In this document: positions 10,511 to 22,800 of the stretch, piece after piece | How positions within the stretch are numbered: position 1 is the first letter of the stretch | How the letters are laid out: each line of letters begins with the position of its first letter | Assembly (NCBI GenBank): GCA_009746045.1 | Contig: RPFO01000017.1 | Span: forward strand, 2,724,040-2,788,039 | Direction of reading: 5' to 3' | DNA length: 64,000 nucleotides | Source of the DNA: Mesostigma viride | Taxonomy: Eukaryota > Streptophyta > Mesostigmatophyceae > Mesostigmatales > Mesostigmataceae | Translations under genes and position numbers: made by a program | Notes under the pieces: model-generated | Told to the model about the DNA's origin: nothing | Databases searched by the model: none | Seen by the model: only the letters and a program-made list of their open reading frames with translations

Positions 10511-11654
10511 GCTCCCTATACGCACCCGTAACGAGAAGGGTTTTTGTGATTTTATACGTTAATCTGAAGTGCGCGCCATCACGCAACCTGTCTCTGGCAA
10601 AGCAGCGTCTACGTTTACATCGGCGGTGTAGAGCAGGATAGTGACATTATACAGAAACGTCGCGGGAGAGACACCAGCTTTCTACTACAAGGCAACCCCA
10701 TTCCCGCCGAGACCGAACCAAATCCTTCTCATGCAGGGTAGCGATGGACAAGCGAAAGCATCGACCGAATGTTTTTCATCGCGTTCGCTGCCTCGATGAT
10801 GAGGCTCACGTGCAATAATTGCCCGGAAATCCATGGCCAACCCTGGGCCAACAAAATCTACCAGACCAACGCTTACGTTCTGAATGCAGGCGGGCACGCG
10901 GGCAGGCGGGCACGAGCTGAGTAGCTTTCTGCTGGCAGATGGACCCTAAGGCTTAGAAGTTAGAAGTGGTAACGACCTTGAGACTTCAACGTGCTAACGA
11001 GCTAACTGCTATAAGCGTGACCCACGTTTGACAAATAGCTGCTGCTGTCGCCTTCCAAGCGAGGTGTCGCCGTCAGCATAACTGCGCTCTGACTTGGGAA
11101 AGTCACTTTCAGCCTTCAGGCTGACCAACGTGACGAAATATCTGATCAATCACCAGGTAATGGTATCACAGGACAACGATATATACTTCCGAAGCACGGC
11201 ACCATTCACCACTCACTAATAAATTGGCTGCGTAATAGAAGCCTTATCGTCATAACTCATAACCGTGTACAATCTTCGTGCATGAGCGTGGCGTTGAGTG
11301 CCAGATATTCATTTCTCACGTTTGTTCCGTTTTATCCTGTTTTAATAGCACTTCAAACCAAAGTCTCCCACGGCAGCCTAGCATCATCGGTTGCAGTGAG
11401 GCACTTCGTCGTGCACACCGTCTGAGTTTCACAAAGCATTGCGACTCTTGAAATAAATTGTGCCCAAGCACGAGACGAAGCACTGATCTGACCTTGCCAG
11501 CCTCAGCTTCGCCTCGTGCAGGGCCTACAGGAAGCGTTACCTAAAACCGGGCACCATAGGCTTCTCATCCCGTTACGGAAGGCTTCGCTTCACTGATTTG
11601 CGCGGCGTTTCCCCCTTTAAAATACAGTGCGGATCACAGTAGGCGCAGAGAATC
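10511..11654. promoter_or_regulatory. Divergent intergenic region, GT29 / frataxin
   Basis: 1144 bp separate the start of GT29 (minus) from the start of frataxin (plus), so both promoters should be here. No repeat family or convincing ORF was found, and no single core element is strong enough to annotate. Confidence 0.35.
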
Positions 11655-14600
11655 ATGTTGAAACAGCTGAAAATGCCAGTAGGAAAATGTTTGTCGCGGC
11701 TGTACAAGCTTTATCCCATGCGAGGTGTGCATCAGCGAGGCATTCCGAAGTCACTCCGCTTGCACATGCGTGAGAGCCTAGCAACTGGCGAGATTGGGAG
11801 GGTTTCAGCGGCGATAGGACTGCCTGGTAGCCAACAGTTGGCATCAGCGTCGACATGGGAAAGTCCTCTTCATTGTACCAGCTTGCGTGCAGCGCGCGGA
11901 TCCCTGCTCCCTGCAACTGCCAAATTGTCCGAATGGGGCAGCCTCGGGCCTGGGATGATGAGAGAATTCTGCTCACATCCGTTTGTGTAAGCTTTCCTGG
12001 GACTATGCAGAGCACGCCTTGCAACCTTGAGCCGCTGCGTGCTGCTTTCTGCTGGTTGTGTGGCTGGGAGTAACTACTTGGAAAATAATGAGCTAATAGC
12101 CGCGTGTAGTTCTTTAGTACGGCCTCATGTCATGGGCTACACAAACAGATAGCGTGGCGGTGTGAGAATCGCCTGTATGTGATAGATATGTATCTGCCTA
12201 CTGTGCTAGGAGCGTTCTCTTGTCTGTATCTACAGCTATATCTACTTCTGCTTACTTTGAGGCGTACTTTGATGCGGGTTGCTTCTTGCCAAGCGTGTCA
12301 CGTTCATACTCGTTGTTTTGCTACTCAGCAATCCTTTGTGCACCATGGTTTTAACTGTTATGTTAAAATAGAGTTAGTATGCTGCGTGCCTTTCGCGGAT
12401 CGCAGGGAGCTGTCGGAGCGCGAGTACGAGGAGAAGGCGGAAGACATCCTGCACTCGCTGCTGGACAAGCTGGAGGTGAATTGTTTTGATATTACATTCT
12501 ACTGAGAGTATATCTTATGAGATTACGTTGTACTTGAATGTATGTAGCTGGATGTGCCTCCTGCCCACCTCTCGCTCGTATCTCGCTCCTGGATTATCTG
12601 GCGGCTATAAAATGACCTAAATGACTTAATATACTTTAAGAAATATTTTTCACTGGATGTACGCCCTGCTCGCGGCGCGCCCCTCACATGGCCCATATCG
12701 CAAGGGGCGTGAGTGAGTGCCGCTCCTCCCCCCCCCCCCTTCCCCCCCCCAGTGCTGCATGATTGGCCCCTCGCAGTCCTGATTTTATTCCAGTGATGCA
12801 CGCCACACCGACCGTATCTGCGGCCAGCCGCCCATGTTTTTTCCCTGCGGAACGGGGCCAGCACGTAAACACATATGCATCACCCTCTATTCAAGCAGCC
12901 CTCGCCTGGTTGTCTCCCTCTGAAGCCGGGCTGTGTGCTAGCATCCATGATGACAACCTGCACTTGCCCTGCGCAATGGTCAGCCTGTGAATGCCGTTGC
13001 ATCCCCTGGCCCATGGGTCACCAGTCATGGCTCCAATGCGTTCTCTTTGGAACACTCTACTTTCATGGCCATATCGGTCCCGGTAGTGGTTGTCTCCTTG
13101 ATATAGGTCCCGGCTGGATCGTGTAGTCTCTATGCTCATCTGAACCAGTGGTGCCTGATCTGCTGTGGCGAATTTCCACATCCTATGCGCCAATTCTTTT
13201 CCAGCCGCCGCCACGTGGCGTCTGTTCCGGCAGTTCTGTCTGTGCTGCGGGCTGTGAGCGGTTGGCTCTTGCCGCCTGTTGCACTGTGCTGCGATATCTT
13301 CTATTTATCTTTGCACGGTGTGCAGCTTTTGTTGGATGTTGGGAAGCATGGCCTGGCTGACGTAGCGACCGACATGACCTATTGATGGTAGCTCCATTGA
13401 GGGTGATTCCTCGAGTTAAACGGCGGGAGAGCGAACGCAGCAGTGGCGCTTACAACTGGACACTCCTGGCCGCTAGGAACACCTGCCCTGATCACCCAAG
13501 GTTGTATATAGCTAGCCGTACGTTTAAGGCTCGATGAACTTTATCTAGCCATGATCTTAATGTCCACGGCTACACATATCCACCGCCATGTATTTCCATC
13601 ACCCTGAACGCCTCGACAAACACGGATAAGATAACAGCAGGCTCGAGCTACCATGGTCCGGATTCTTCCCGAATTCCGGCCTGCGCTGGTTGTCTCTTTA
13701 TATAATAGTACACATATTCCTACTTTGTTTATTCATATCCCGGACATCTATTCCTGTACTGTCGGCTCCGTGGGAACCAACAGGCATTCGGGGAGGACAT
13801 GGGCATTCCGGACTTTGACGCCAACTATTCGGTAAGCATGGCACGCACGTACTTGCTTCCTTTTTATCCGTTAGCATTACGTGCAAGTACTCACTTTATT
13901 CGGTAGGCCTGCCACCACCCAAGTACTTCCTTGCGTTACTCGGTAGGCCTGGGCTTGGCGAGGGCAACCCCCCTGGCTGGCGCGTGAACACAGATCTTTA
14001 AGGGGCTGCTTCCCCTAGCTCAGGTCACGTCATGCGATTGTGGGCACGATGGCGGATGTCGCAAGTAGCTCTGGCGGCTACGTGCACAGGGACGGGCGTG
14101 GGGCCTGCGGGGATACGGAGGAGCTGCCATGGTAGGAGGCCGACATGGACAATGTCTGGAGGGGTCGGCTTGCCTATGTTCGAGGGCCGTGCTATCAAGG
14201 TACCTAGCCGTGGATCCCCATCTGTTTCTTATGCAGGAGCACGACCATCAGCTTGTCACAGTAGCGTATGTATCGGCTTCCACATGCACCTCTTGCCATG
14301 AAAGACCCCAGTGGCGCCACGGATCGCTCGCCGGAAAGATTGCAAACGCCTTCTTGTCCTGCCCCCACGCATGCCGCGTGTTATGGGACATTCGCCAGCA
14401 TGCCCCGTGCACTGCGGCGTCTGTACACCGCCGACGTGAGGTTTAAGAAAGGGGTAATCCCGATCCAGGGTTCACAATCTTAAAGAACGTGATTCGATTC
14501 TACTACCTGCTACCACTATTCTACCACTAGTAGAGGTCAAATCCAGGGTCTCAAGATCTTAAACCCGAGAATCTTAAACCTCAGGCAGGCGGTGTAGGTC

Positions 14601-16139
14601 ACGGCGGTGGACCCCCCCCCCCCCCCCCCACCCCACCCCCCCCCACACACACATGGTGTTGTGATCACGCACACATTAGACAACAACAATGCCTCCACAA
14701 AGCAAAATGAACCCTGAACGACGGGGCGTTTTTGTTTTCCCGAATAGCTGGGAGGCTAGTTTCCCTTGGCAAGTCCCCCCCAGCAGAGTGCAGACATTTG
14801 GATCCATCTTCAGCATTCGTTGACTCACCCTGTGCAACGTCCGGTGCAGTTAGCCCCCGTGTGTGCGCGTGGTGGGGCATGCGTCAGCATCATTTTGACA
14901 GCCAGGGAGGAACAGTCTTCCCGTTGTTTCTTTGTTTGTCCTCACCCGCTTTTCCTACGGCCTTCTCCTCGTGTGTCATTCAATGTCCCCTGGCCTTCTC
15001 GCCATTGGCTGCACCGATCTTATCGTGGATTTACTAGTTTGGGGGTGGAATGTTCGGGGCCTGCGTCGTGCTGCAACCTGGCAGGACGGCGTCCTCACCG
15101 TGAGCCTGGGCTCCCACGGCACCTTTGTCATCAACAAGCAGCGCCCCAACCGCCAGATCTGGCTCTCCTCACCCATCAGGTGTGTGCGCCACGGCAGATG
15201 CTTTTGTAGAGATACCGTGCGCTTGTGTTTCTAGGCTTACCGCTTTGTAGAGAATGACGCCCGTGCCAGTTGCTGCCCTGCCATGTTGCATGGGACCAAC
15301 GTATATGTGGTACGAGGGTTTTGAAACATTGATTGGGCTCGCTAGGGCAGGCACCGTGAGTGTGGGAGCCCTCCTTTCACAACATAGTGTGACTTTCCTT
15401 GTGCGACTTGATCCTATCTACGTGGCGCCTGCCTTTAGCATCCGCGTTGGTAGTTCCTTGTTTTCAGGCTGGCAGCAAGCGCTTAAGGGATTGCATGTTG
15501 TGGTGATTGCACGAGGATGTGCTGCGGGATGGATGGTAGCTAGGGATGTGCGCGACACGCGGGTAACATCCATGTCCGCTGTGGTGTGATTGTGCATGGG
15601 GAAACTATCTGTTGATGTCATCCGTGGGTGTAATGACCTGTGCAGCTGTTGACACACCTGTGGTGTGGATGTAGAACCCCTGGTGGGTTGTATGTGTATT
15701 TGATGGGTTTGGCTGGCATTGCAGGGGCATACACGTGGCTGGCAGGATTGGCAAATGGGGGGTTATGGCTTTCTGCTTTGTTGGCGACTGCTTATTTCTT
15801 AGGTAAGTGCACACAAAGCATGCATGCAGGCACATGAGCTTGTCTCGGGTCATGGGCTAGCCGTGCATGATTGCGGACAGTCCAGAATTAGCGGTGGCTT
15901 GGGCTTGTGGCAGGATGCATTATTCAGCCCGGGCTTGTGCTAATGGCTGTTTGCGTGGACATCGACACCTGTCACATCCGAAACTACCCACACCTGTCCT
16001 AAACAACAGCGGCCCATCACGCATGGACTACACATCGACCGGCCAGTGGGTATACAAACGGACGGGAGCGGAGCTGAGCAACCTGTTGGAAAAGGAGATC
16101 TCGCAACTCACAGGCCATAGCTTGCAGCTGGCGCAATGA
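11655..16139 (+). CDS. FXN: Frataxin, mitochondrial iron-sulfur assembly regulator
   Basis: Five exons (11655-11986, 12406-12475, 13784-13831, 15085-15179, 16010-16139) join with matching phases and consensus GT-AG borders to give 224 residues. Exon 1 encodes a basic, Leu/Ser/Arg-rich presequence of about 110 residues, which is long for frataxin. The conserved fold starts at [19 protein letters not shown] and includes the acidic ridge. It continues through [29 protein letters not shown] and [16 protein letters not shown], and ends with [18 protein letters not shown]. Frataxin acts in the mitochondrial matrix on the NFS1-ISCU complex and promotes sulfur transfer for Fe-S cluster formation. The Trp of QIWLSSP and the INKQ segment, both conserved, are intact. 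The second ATG (11676) is an alternative start. Introns 2 and 3 contain repeat fragments. Confidence 0.93.
13567..13710 (+). repeat. Dispersed repeat, full-length copy (frataxin intron 2)
   Basis: This is one of two apparently complete copies. It runs from GGCTACACATATCCACC through GGATAAGATAACAGC and CTCGAGCTACCATGGTCC to GCGCTGGTTGTCTC and an AT-rich end. It ends about 75 bp upstream of frataxin exon 3. It has no ORF. No target-site duplication was clear. Confidence 0.7.
14608..14652 (+). repeat. Poly-C tract in frataxin intron 3
   Basis: About 40 nt of nearly uninterrupted C with a few A bases, followed by a short CACACACA run. Confidence 0.8.
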
Positions 16140-18020
16140 GCAGCGCTGGTTTGAACTGCTGGCGGTGACCTTTACTCTGGAGAGTTCTTTGGTGCTTGAC
16201 CGCTCATTGATCGGCCGGCCTAGTAAGCAGGATTTGATTGCCGATCAACGTGGCTTGCAGCATGAGACAGGGCCATCCTCGAGGAGTCCCGGACCGTGCC
16301 CACAGTTCCTGTTGCGTATCAAAGAATCATGGCTTGAGCACTATATTACATAGATAGGCGCAACTGGCCGGCCGATGGACGGCATGCACATATGCATGTC
16401 TACTCAACTGACTGAATGTACAGCTTGTCCCCCGCTCACAACTCTCCATGCAACAGAATGAGCTAGGCATGTGAATTATATGAAATATCAAGGAGACAAC
16501 CAGCGCATGCCAGAAATCGGGAGAATCCGGACCATGGTAGCTCGAGCGTGCCGTTATCTTGTCCGCGTTTTCGAGTCGTTCAGGATGATGAATATGAATG
16601 GAGATGGAAATGTGTAGCCTTGTGCATTGAAATTATGGCTGGCTTTCGTGTAGGGCGACTAGATGACCTAGACGGTGGGGCCGGAAGCAGCTTGCTTGAT
16701 CAGGGCGTGTGTTTCGAGCCTAACTGAACTAAATATTTAGATCGCGAAAGAAAAAACATAAATCAAACTGAAAGTCGATTCCATGTATCAAGGAGACAAG
16801 GTATATGTATAGTTCCCCCCCTTCATTCATCAATTAAGTAAACTGGATCTCGATCTCGCGGCCGTTGGGGATCGAGCGATCACGGAGCACCAGAGTGCTT
16901 TCAAATATCCCTGAGACATGCAGCGGGCAGGCGGCAGAGCCCCCCGCCCCCCTAATTCCCTCATGCCACAGGCATGCATGCCACAGGGTGCATTCACAAT
17001 CGGACCCGTCAGCTAAACGATCCGGCATACCCTGTGGGTGGAATATGACGGTCAGTGTGAGCATAGTTGTCCAGGCATAGTTGTCTCACTTCATATTGCA
17101 TTACTATGTTGACGCGAGCCAACAGGCAGTGCTAGGCGAGGCACATAGCTGGGCTGGCGGATATCTTTTGGCTACTGGTTAGGCTATATAGGCATGCATG
17201 GCTACATTATACCTTGCATTGGCGTGGCAGAATGGCTAGGAATATCCAGGTTGCATCACCCAGATCGACATGGGTGTACGTACGTGACGACAATATGGAT
17301 TTATAGTCTAGCCCGTGGGGGGCGCGTCCACAGCTAGCTGGTTGTTGACTATCAGGTCCCCGCCGCTCCAGATTGTTCAAACACCTTTGGCTTCTTGGGG
17401 CCTTGGTTGTGGCGGAGCTAGGTACTCCGGCCACTGACGTTGTGTCGCTGCTGGTGCTGCTGAGCTGGCGTCAGGATGTCATCCATGCAGCGTCCAGGGG
17501 AGGTCGTGCAACTTCTTGCAGCGAGAGAGCTTATTAACAGCCGCTTATCCTCCATGGAGCTGTTGTAGATGCTAGAGCTGTTGTAGATGCTGGAGCTGTT
17601 GTAGATGTGGACGCCCCCTTCGGCCTAGAATAGCCCTAGCTTGTATATTCATTGGTAGTCATTGCCGCCATGGCAGCCATGCCTAGAATGTTCACCTAGC
17701 TGTGCCACCATACCTAGTCAGGTGCACCGGCCGCTAACACACGGTACACAACCAGCCATAGCCTTAGCTTAGCCCTTGTACCGCCATGCTACGTCCTGGC
17801 TATGATCAGATTACTTGCCCAAGCTCCTTGTTATGATCGATATGCTCACATGGGTCTCATTGCACCCACAGAACTTGCCGGATCGTCTAGCTAGCGTGTC
17901 CGATTGCAGCTGTGCAGCATGCCTCTGGCATGAAGGGGAATTAATAGAAACGTGACTGCGTCACGTGAGCATAAGTCCTCAGTGGGAGGGGAGCATGGGA
18001 TGGAATGGATGGTGTAAGCT
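16140..18020. other. Spacer after frataxin, rich in repeat fragments
   Basis: A full dispersed-repeat copy lies at 16486-16622 (minus), and its terminal motif TATCAAGGAGACAA recurs alone at 16786. A 76-codon minus-strand frame at 16834-17064 (MLTLTVIFHPQG to REIEIQFT) matches no family I recognise. It could be a remnant exon. Three units of a 21-bp repeat (GAGCTGTTGTAGATGCT) lie at 17550-17612. No confident gene. Confidence 0.4.
16486..16622 (-). repeat. Dispersed repeat, full-length copy (minus)
   Basis: This is the inverse of the copy at 13567-13710. It starts at TATCAAGGAGACAACCAGCG and passes through GGACCATGGTAGCTCGAG to AAATGTGTAGCC. It differs from the other copy by scattered substitutions, so the family is old. 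Confidence 0.7.
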
Positions 18021-18031
18021 ATCTAGATGGG

Positions 18032-18552
18032 CATGCCCTATATCACCAGCACAACGCCGCCTGCAGCTAGTAGGGCACCTAGCCCGCACCAACCAGGTAG
18101 ACACCTCACGTGGCCCCCCCGCAGGACTGCGACCAGCCCAGCCTGGCCGGCACCTCCTGACGTGGGCTGGGCCCAGTGATGTTAGACGCCGCAAGGCCCG
18201 CACCTTCAAAGAACAGCTAGTAGAGGACATGGGGGGCCTAGGCCTCTCCGTGATTTGGAAGAAGATGATGGACAAGGCCAAGTGGGCCCAGGTCATAGAG
18301 GACAACGAGCCCCCCCCAGTGGGGAAGCGCCCGCGTGTGCAATCCCGCGGGAGGCACGCTAGATAGCTCCCCCTAGGGCAGCGTGCGGCTGCCTAGATAG
18401 ATGTTGTAGTTAGAATGTTGTTAGAATGTTGTTAGATAGATGTAGATGTAGCCAATGTAGATAGATTAGACCGGTAGGAATGTGTGCACCCATCCATCCA
18501 TCCATCGGGGTTAATGCTCCGTGACTCCCCAACGGGAGCACGAGTTTAATTA
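18032..18552 (+). mobile_element. 5'-truncated LINE (family A), intact 3' end
   Basis: A 521-bp insertion is flanked by the 11-bp target-site duplication ATCTAGATGGG (18021-18031 and 18553-18563). It encodes the C-terminal part of a LINE reverse-transcriptase polyprotein: RLQLVGHLARTNQVDT, then HLLTWAGPSDVRRRKARTF, then VEDMGGLGLSVIWKKMMD. The stop is at 18366. The 3' UTR ends in CCATCCATCC, a hairpin-forming GCTCCGTGACTCCCCAACGG and a TTTAATTAA tail. The same C-terminal block occurs at 5979 and 44479. Confidence 0.88.
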
Positions 18553-18625
18553 ATCTAGATGGGGAAAGGGGGTCTCTGCCCCTTCTTCCTGTTGTGCACA
18601 TGCAGGGATTGAAAGCACTTCAGCC

Positions 18626-18666
18626 GGTGCTCCGTGACTCCCCAACGGGAACACAAGTTTAATTAA
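18626..18666 (+). mobile_element. Orphan LINE 3' terminus
   Basis: GGTGCTCCGTGACTCCCCAA, followed by CGGGAACACAAG and TTTAATTAA, is the family A 3' hairpin and tail with no coding sequence left. It is probably a severely 5'-truncated insertion. Confidence 0.6.
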
Positions 18667-19831
18667 CTACATAATGGAGCAGGACTGGTGGGGGTCTAGC
18701 TCGCCTGGTCCCGTGAATGGGGAATTGAGGCGGTGCCCACGCGCACGCAGCTCTGGTTCACCTACGCGAGGTCCAGTTGGGTAATTAAGGAGCTTGCTCC
18801 AAAGCTCGGCCTCAAGAGAGGATATGCTGTCTCCCCTGGCTGCTGCATGGGTGAAAGCGACGCAACCGGCCACTCTGCATTGGCGGCGGTCGCAGTCGGT
18901 GTACGTGGACTCGCGAGCGTTCTTGTGCTCGATCGGCAGTGGGCTTCCATCTCCTGCAGCTTCGCGGCGATATGGCGTCCGTGGTCGAGGTGGACGCTGA
19001 CCGCAGTAGGTCCGCGTAGGAGTGCAGCGGGAGGCTGCCATCTACCTGCCGGGCATCTGGGCTGGGCAGCAATGGTGGCCGTCTGCGCCGCAATCTCTCT
19101 CCGCAACCTTCCATCCAGGATATTGAAGTGCCTGCAGGCATATAAGACTATAACACGTGTGTAGTACTCCTACACACAGATCTCGAGTGATTTATCTAGT
19201 ACCAAAATCCGAAAGGCTTGCATCACTCCCCGGACAGGAGAAATTTTGCGGATGACTGTAGGTGTAAGTTGGCGATGCCATGGTAACCGGAGACGTCCGT
19301 CCTATTGTCAGCAAAATTTGGTGCGAGAGGTCCCCAGTTCGATTCAGGTCGGATTCATTTGTAGATCGCGTTTTCCGCGTTTTCCGCGGCCCGGCACTGA
19401 ACGCAAAGGTTTTCACCTTTGCGGAGTGTCTGATCAGAATATAAGACTATATATTGGGTTAGGCGGGAATGCAACTGTTAAAACATAAATGTACAATAGT
19501 GTTCATGCGCATCTACACTCTACTCAATAAATATGTGCTAACCACTATCAACGCCACTGCACAAAATAAATAAATATCTGACCACATTTGGGTCGAATTT
19601 GTCAACCGCTATCACCTCCACAGATTACCACTGGTGTTCACATCCCGATAGGGTATCCATCGCATCGTTGAGTGTTGCATCAGCAAGCCACGCTCGTTGA
19701 TGCAGTTGCCTCATGACATTTTTGGTTTACTGCACCTCCAATCTCTATACCCATGTTCAGTAGCATTATGTAGGGGCGTGCACGTGTGTCTCAGCTTGAT
19801 ATGCATGCCGCCTGCCACACACCTCCTCAGC
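18667..19831. other. Spacer between LINE remnants and the kinesin 3' end
   Basis: Overlapping open frames occupy both strands at 18667-19164, but none has a recognisable domain. The composition suggests decayed ORF1-like retroelement sequence, which is uncertain. Positions 19160-19345 resemble a tRNA-derived SINE: the block GTGCGAGAGGTCCCCAGTTC ends in a Pol III B-box-like TTCGATTC and parallels a block at 48440-48470. A TTCCGCG repeat lies at 19370-19385. Nothing further recognised. Confidence 0.35.
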
Positions 19832-22800
19832 TCACATAAGCAAGCAGACGCTGCTCTTAGGCATCGAGCCCGAATTTTCACCATCAACAGACTGGTCGCT
19901 GGCCGTAGAACTGTTCGCGATGTCACATGATGGGTGGGGCTGTTCCTTGGGACCCAGGTGACTCCCCTTGTGCTCCCCACCATGCCCGGATGTGTTGAGG
20001 GCCGCATCTCCTGCCCCATGACCATCGCTGGACAAGTCTCGCAGACCCCCCTTCGTGCCAGGGCCAGCCAATGGGGACAAATCTGGGCTGGCAGGGACGG
20101 AGTGGTGCTGGTGGTGGGCCATGAGCGGGTCGCCGTTATGGTGGCCCTTGCTCATCCCTGATCGGGGGCTGACCGAGCCCGCACGAGGGGGCAGCCCTTC
20201 ACCAGGGGGTGTGTTGGGGTGGCTACTCGACCCCCCCATCGCATTTGTCATCCAAGAACGGAACTTCATCGCACGCGAGGTGGGGGTGACGGAGCGCGAG
20301 CTGGGGGCGCTGCCAGGTGGCATGCCTGAGTTGGCCTCAGGCGTGGTGGCTGAACGAGGGCTGGTGCCCTGAGGCCCTGGCTGGGGAGGAGATGGTGCCG
20401 AGTGTCCCTTGGCTGAAGTCGGCCGCGGCACCCCATTGGCCACAGGTGCGGACACCGGGATCTTGCCACCGGGCATGGGCGGGGACAGCGGGGGTGAGCT
20501 GGACACCGTGACGGGCGGCAGCTTTATCTTGCCGGGACCAAATGGGTGCGCATCGGACTGCCCCGTGAATGACTTGGAGAGCAGGTTGAGCACAGCTGGC
20601 GCGCCGCCGCCACTACCACCGCTCGGCTTGGACGCTATGGTAGCCGCAAACTGGGGCTTGGGGGACTGGCGCAAGTCTGGGAGCGCCCGGTGGCCCTGTG
20701 TGGGCAGCGGGGTGCCGGAGCTGCTGGCGTCGAGATGCTGCGGCAGGAGGGTCCCTGACAGGGACGTGGACGCGTCCACAAGGCCGCCCCTGTGGTGTCC
20801 CAGGGCGCCCTCCTGGGGGTACGTGCTAGCGGGTGCCGCGTGCGAGGAGGGAAAGGGGTTGATGCCACCAACTGGAAGGTGGTTAGCGCCAACCACCGCA
20901 TGGTCGAAGAAGACAGGGGACGCGGTGGCACTATGGGACTCGCTCCATCCGGCGGCGTGCACGAGCGTCTCCACTTTCTGCCGGGCAGGCGGGGAGTGAA
21001 TGACACATGTGGGGGGCATAGGAATGGGGGGGAGTAAGTTTCCGAACAAGCTTGGAAAGATGCAGCTGGCCATTGCAGAGATCAACGAGCATGGGTTTGC
21101 TGCTCTTGCTAGCCAAAGGTGGCAGCTAGCACTAATGAAAGAAAGAGACAACGGACAACGTAGGCAGCCATGCATGCCATGACAGGTGGCAGCATTACCA
21201 GAAAAGAGACACTTCTAACGTGGTGAAGCGCCAGAGGGCGCCGCTCACCTTGATCGCGGCCGCCAGGCGGATCCTCTCCTGTTCCGCACGCTGCTCCGAT
21301 TCTGTGCACCGACGCGCAGGACAGCAAGCGGCGAGTGGGCACCCATGCACCGACGCGCAGGACAGCAAGCGGCGAGTGGGCACCCATGCACCCATGCACC
21401 CATGCGCCGGACAGTCAGTGGCGATGGGGCACAGGGCAGGGACAGGAACGCGTTCCCATGAGCCAAGTGCGACACGAGCACGCTCAGATCACATCAGAAG
21501 TGCACACTCAGATCATATCGCAATTCCAATCTCAGATCATATCACAATTCCACGCATGACATGTTCCACAGCGGCTGCACGACGGCGTCTCTGCTTGCCA
21601 AACACGCACGCGGCCGAGTTGTCCTTTGTCCCCATAATCGCCCTGCGCATCCCAGCATCATGGCGCACTGTACGCTGCTGCCCTGACGTACCCTGTTGTC
21701 ATTCCAGTTATATACATCGATTCCTTACGGAATCGACACTAAGCGCTTAGTGTCGATTCCGTAAGGAATCGATGTATATAACTAAAACTTTTGCGACACG
21801 CCGGCAAGGCTAAGGCCGATACTAGTCGGGTCATCGAATTGGCTATTCGATTATCGAAGTTGCCTATTCGACCATCGAACTTTCCTATTCGATTATCGAA
21901 TTTTCCTTATTCGATTGTCGAAATTTCCTATTCGACGGGGGGTCAGAGGCCAGCGGCCTATCATACTCGGTGCCCAGCGAGCCACCGAACTAGGCCTAGT
22001 CGATTATAGCGAGACATCGCGTGGAAATTAGCCGATTTCGGGGACTTAGCCGATTTTCGGAGCGACGTCGAACAACACAGATGATTAGCCGGTTGAGCAC
22101 ATCATATCAGTCGAATAGCTAGCGCTAGTACTCCGCCTATTCAGCGGAGAGCACTTGCCTTTTTCGATTAACATAGCACATTAGGCCGAACGATTAGCGT
22201 CCGCAACGTTATTCGCATTTCTAGGCGAAAAATCCACCCCCGGAACGAACCTAGCGGGATTCGAACCCGGGATGCCGGCGTGTCGCAACAGTCTTAGTTA
22301 TATACATCGATTCCTTACGGAATCGACACTAAGCGCTTAGTGTCGATTCCGTAAGGAATCGATGTATATAACTAAGACTGTTGCGACACGCCGGCATCCC
22401 GGGTTCGAATCCCGCTAGGTTCGTTCCGGGGGTGGATTTTTCGCCTAGAAATGCGAATAACGTTGCGGACGCTAATCGTTCGGCCTAATGTGCTATGTTA
22501 ATCGAAAAAGGCAAGTGCTCTCCGCTGAATAGGCGGAGTACTAGCGCTAGCTATTCGACTGATATGATGTGCTCAACCGGCTAATCATCTGTGTTGTTCG
22601 ACGTCGCTCCGAAAATCGGCTAAGTCCCCGAAATCGGCTAATTTCCACGCGATGTCTCGCTATAATCGACTAGGCCTAGTTCGGTGGCTCGCTGGGCACC
22701 GAGTATGATAGGCCGCTGGCCTCTGACCCCCCGTCGAATAGGAAATTTCGACAATCGAATAAGGAAAATTCGATAATCGAATAGGAAAGTTCGATGGTCG

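Noticed and set aside
22375..22440. A tRNA gene
   Set aside because: Only a T-arm-like segment with a mismatched stem; no D-arm, anticodon arm or 5' acceptor strand is present.
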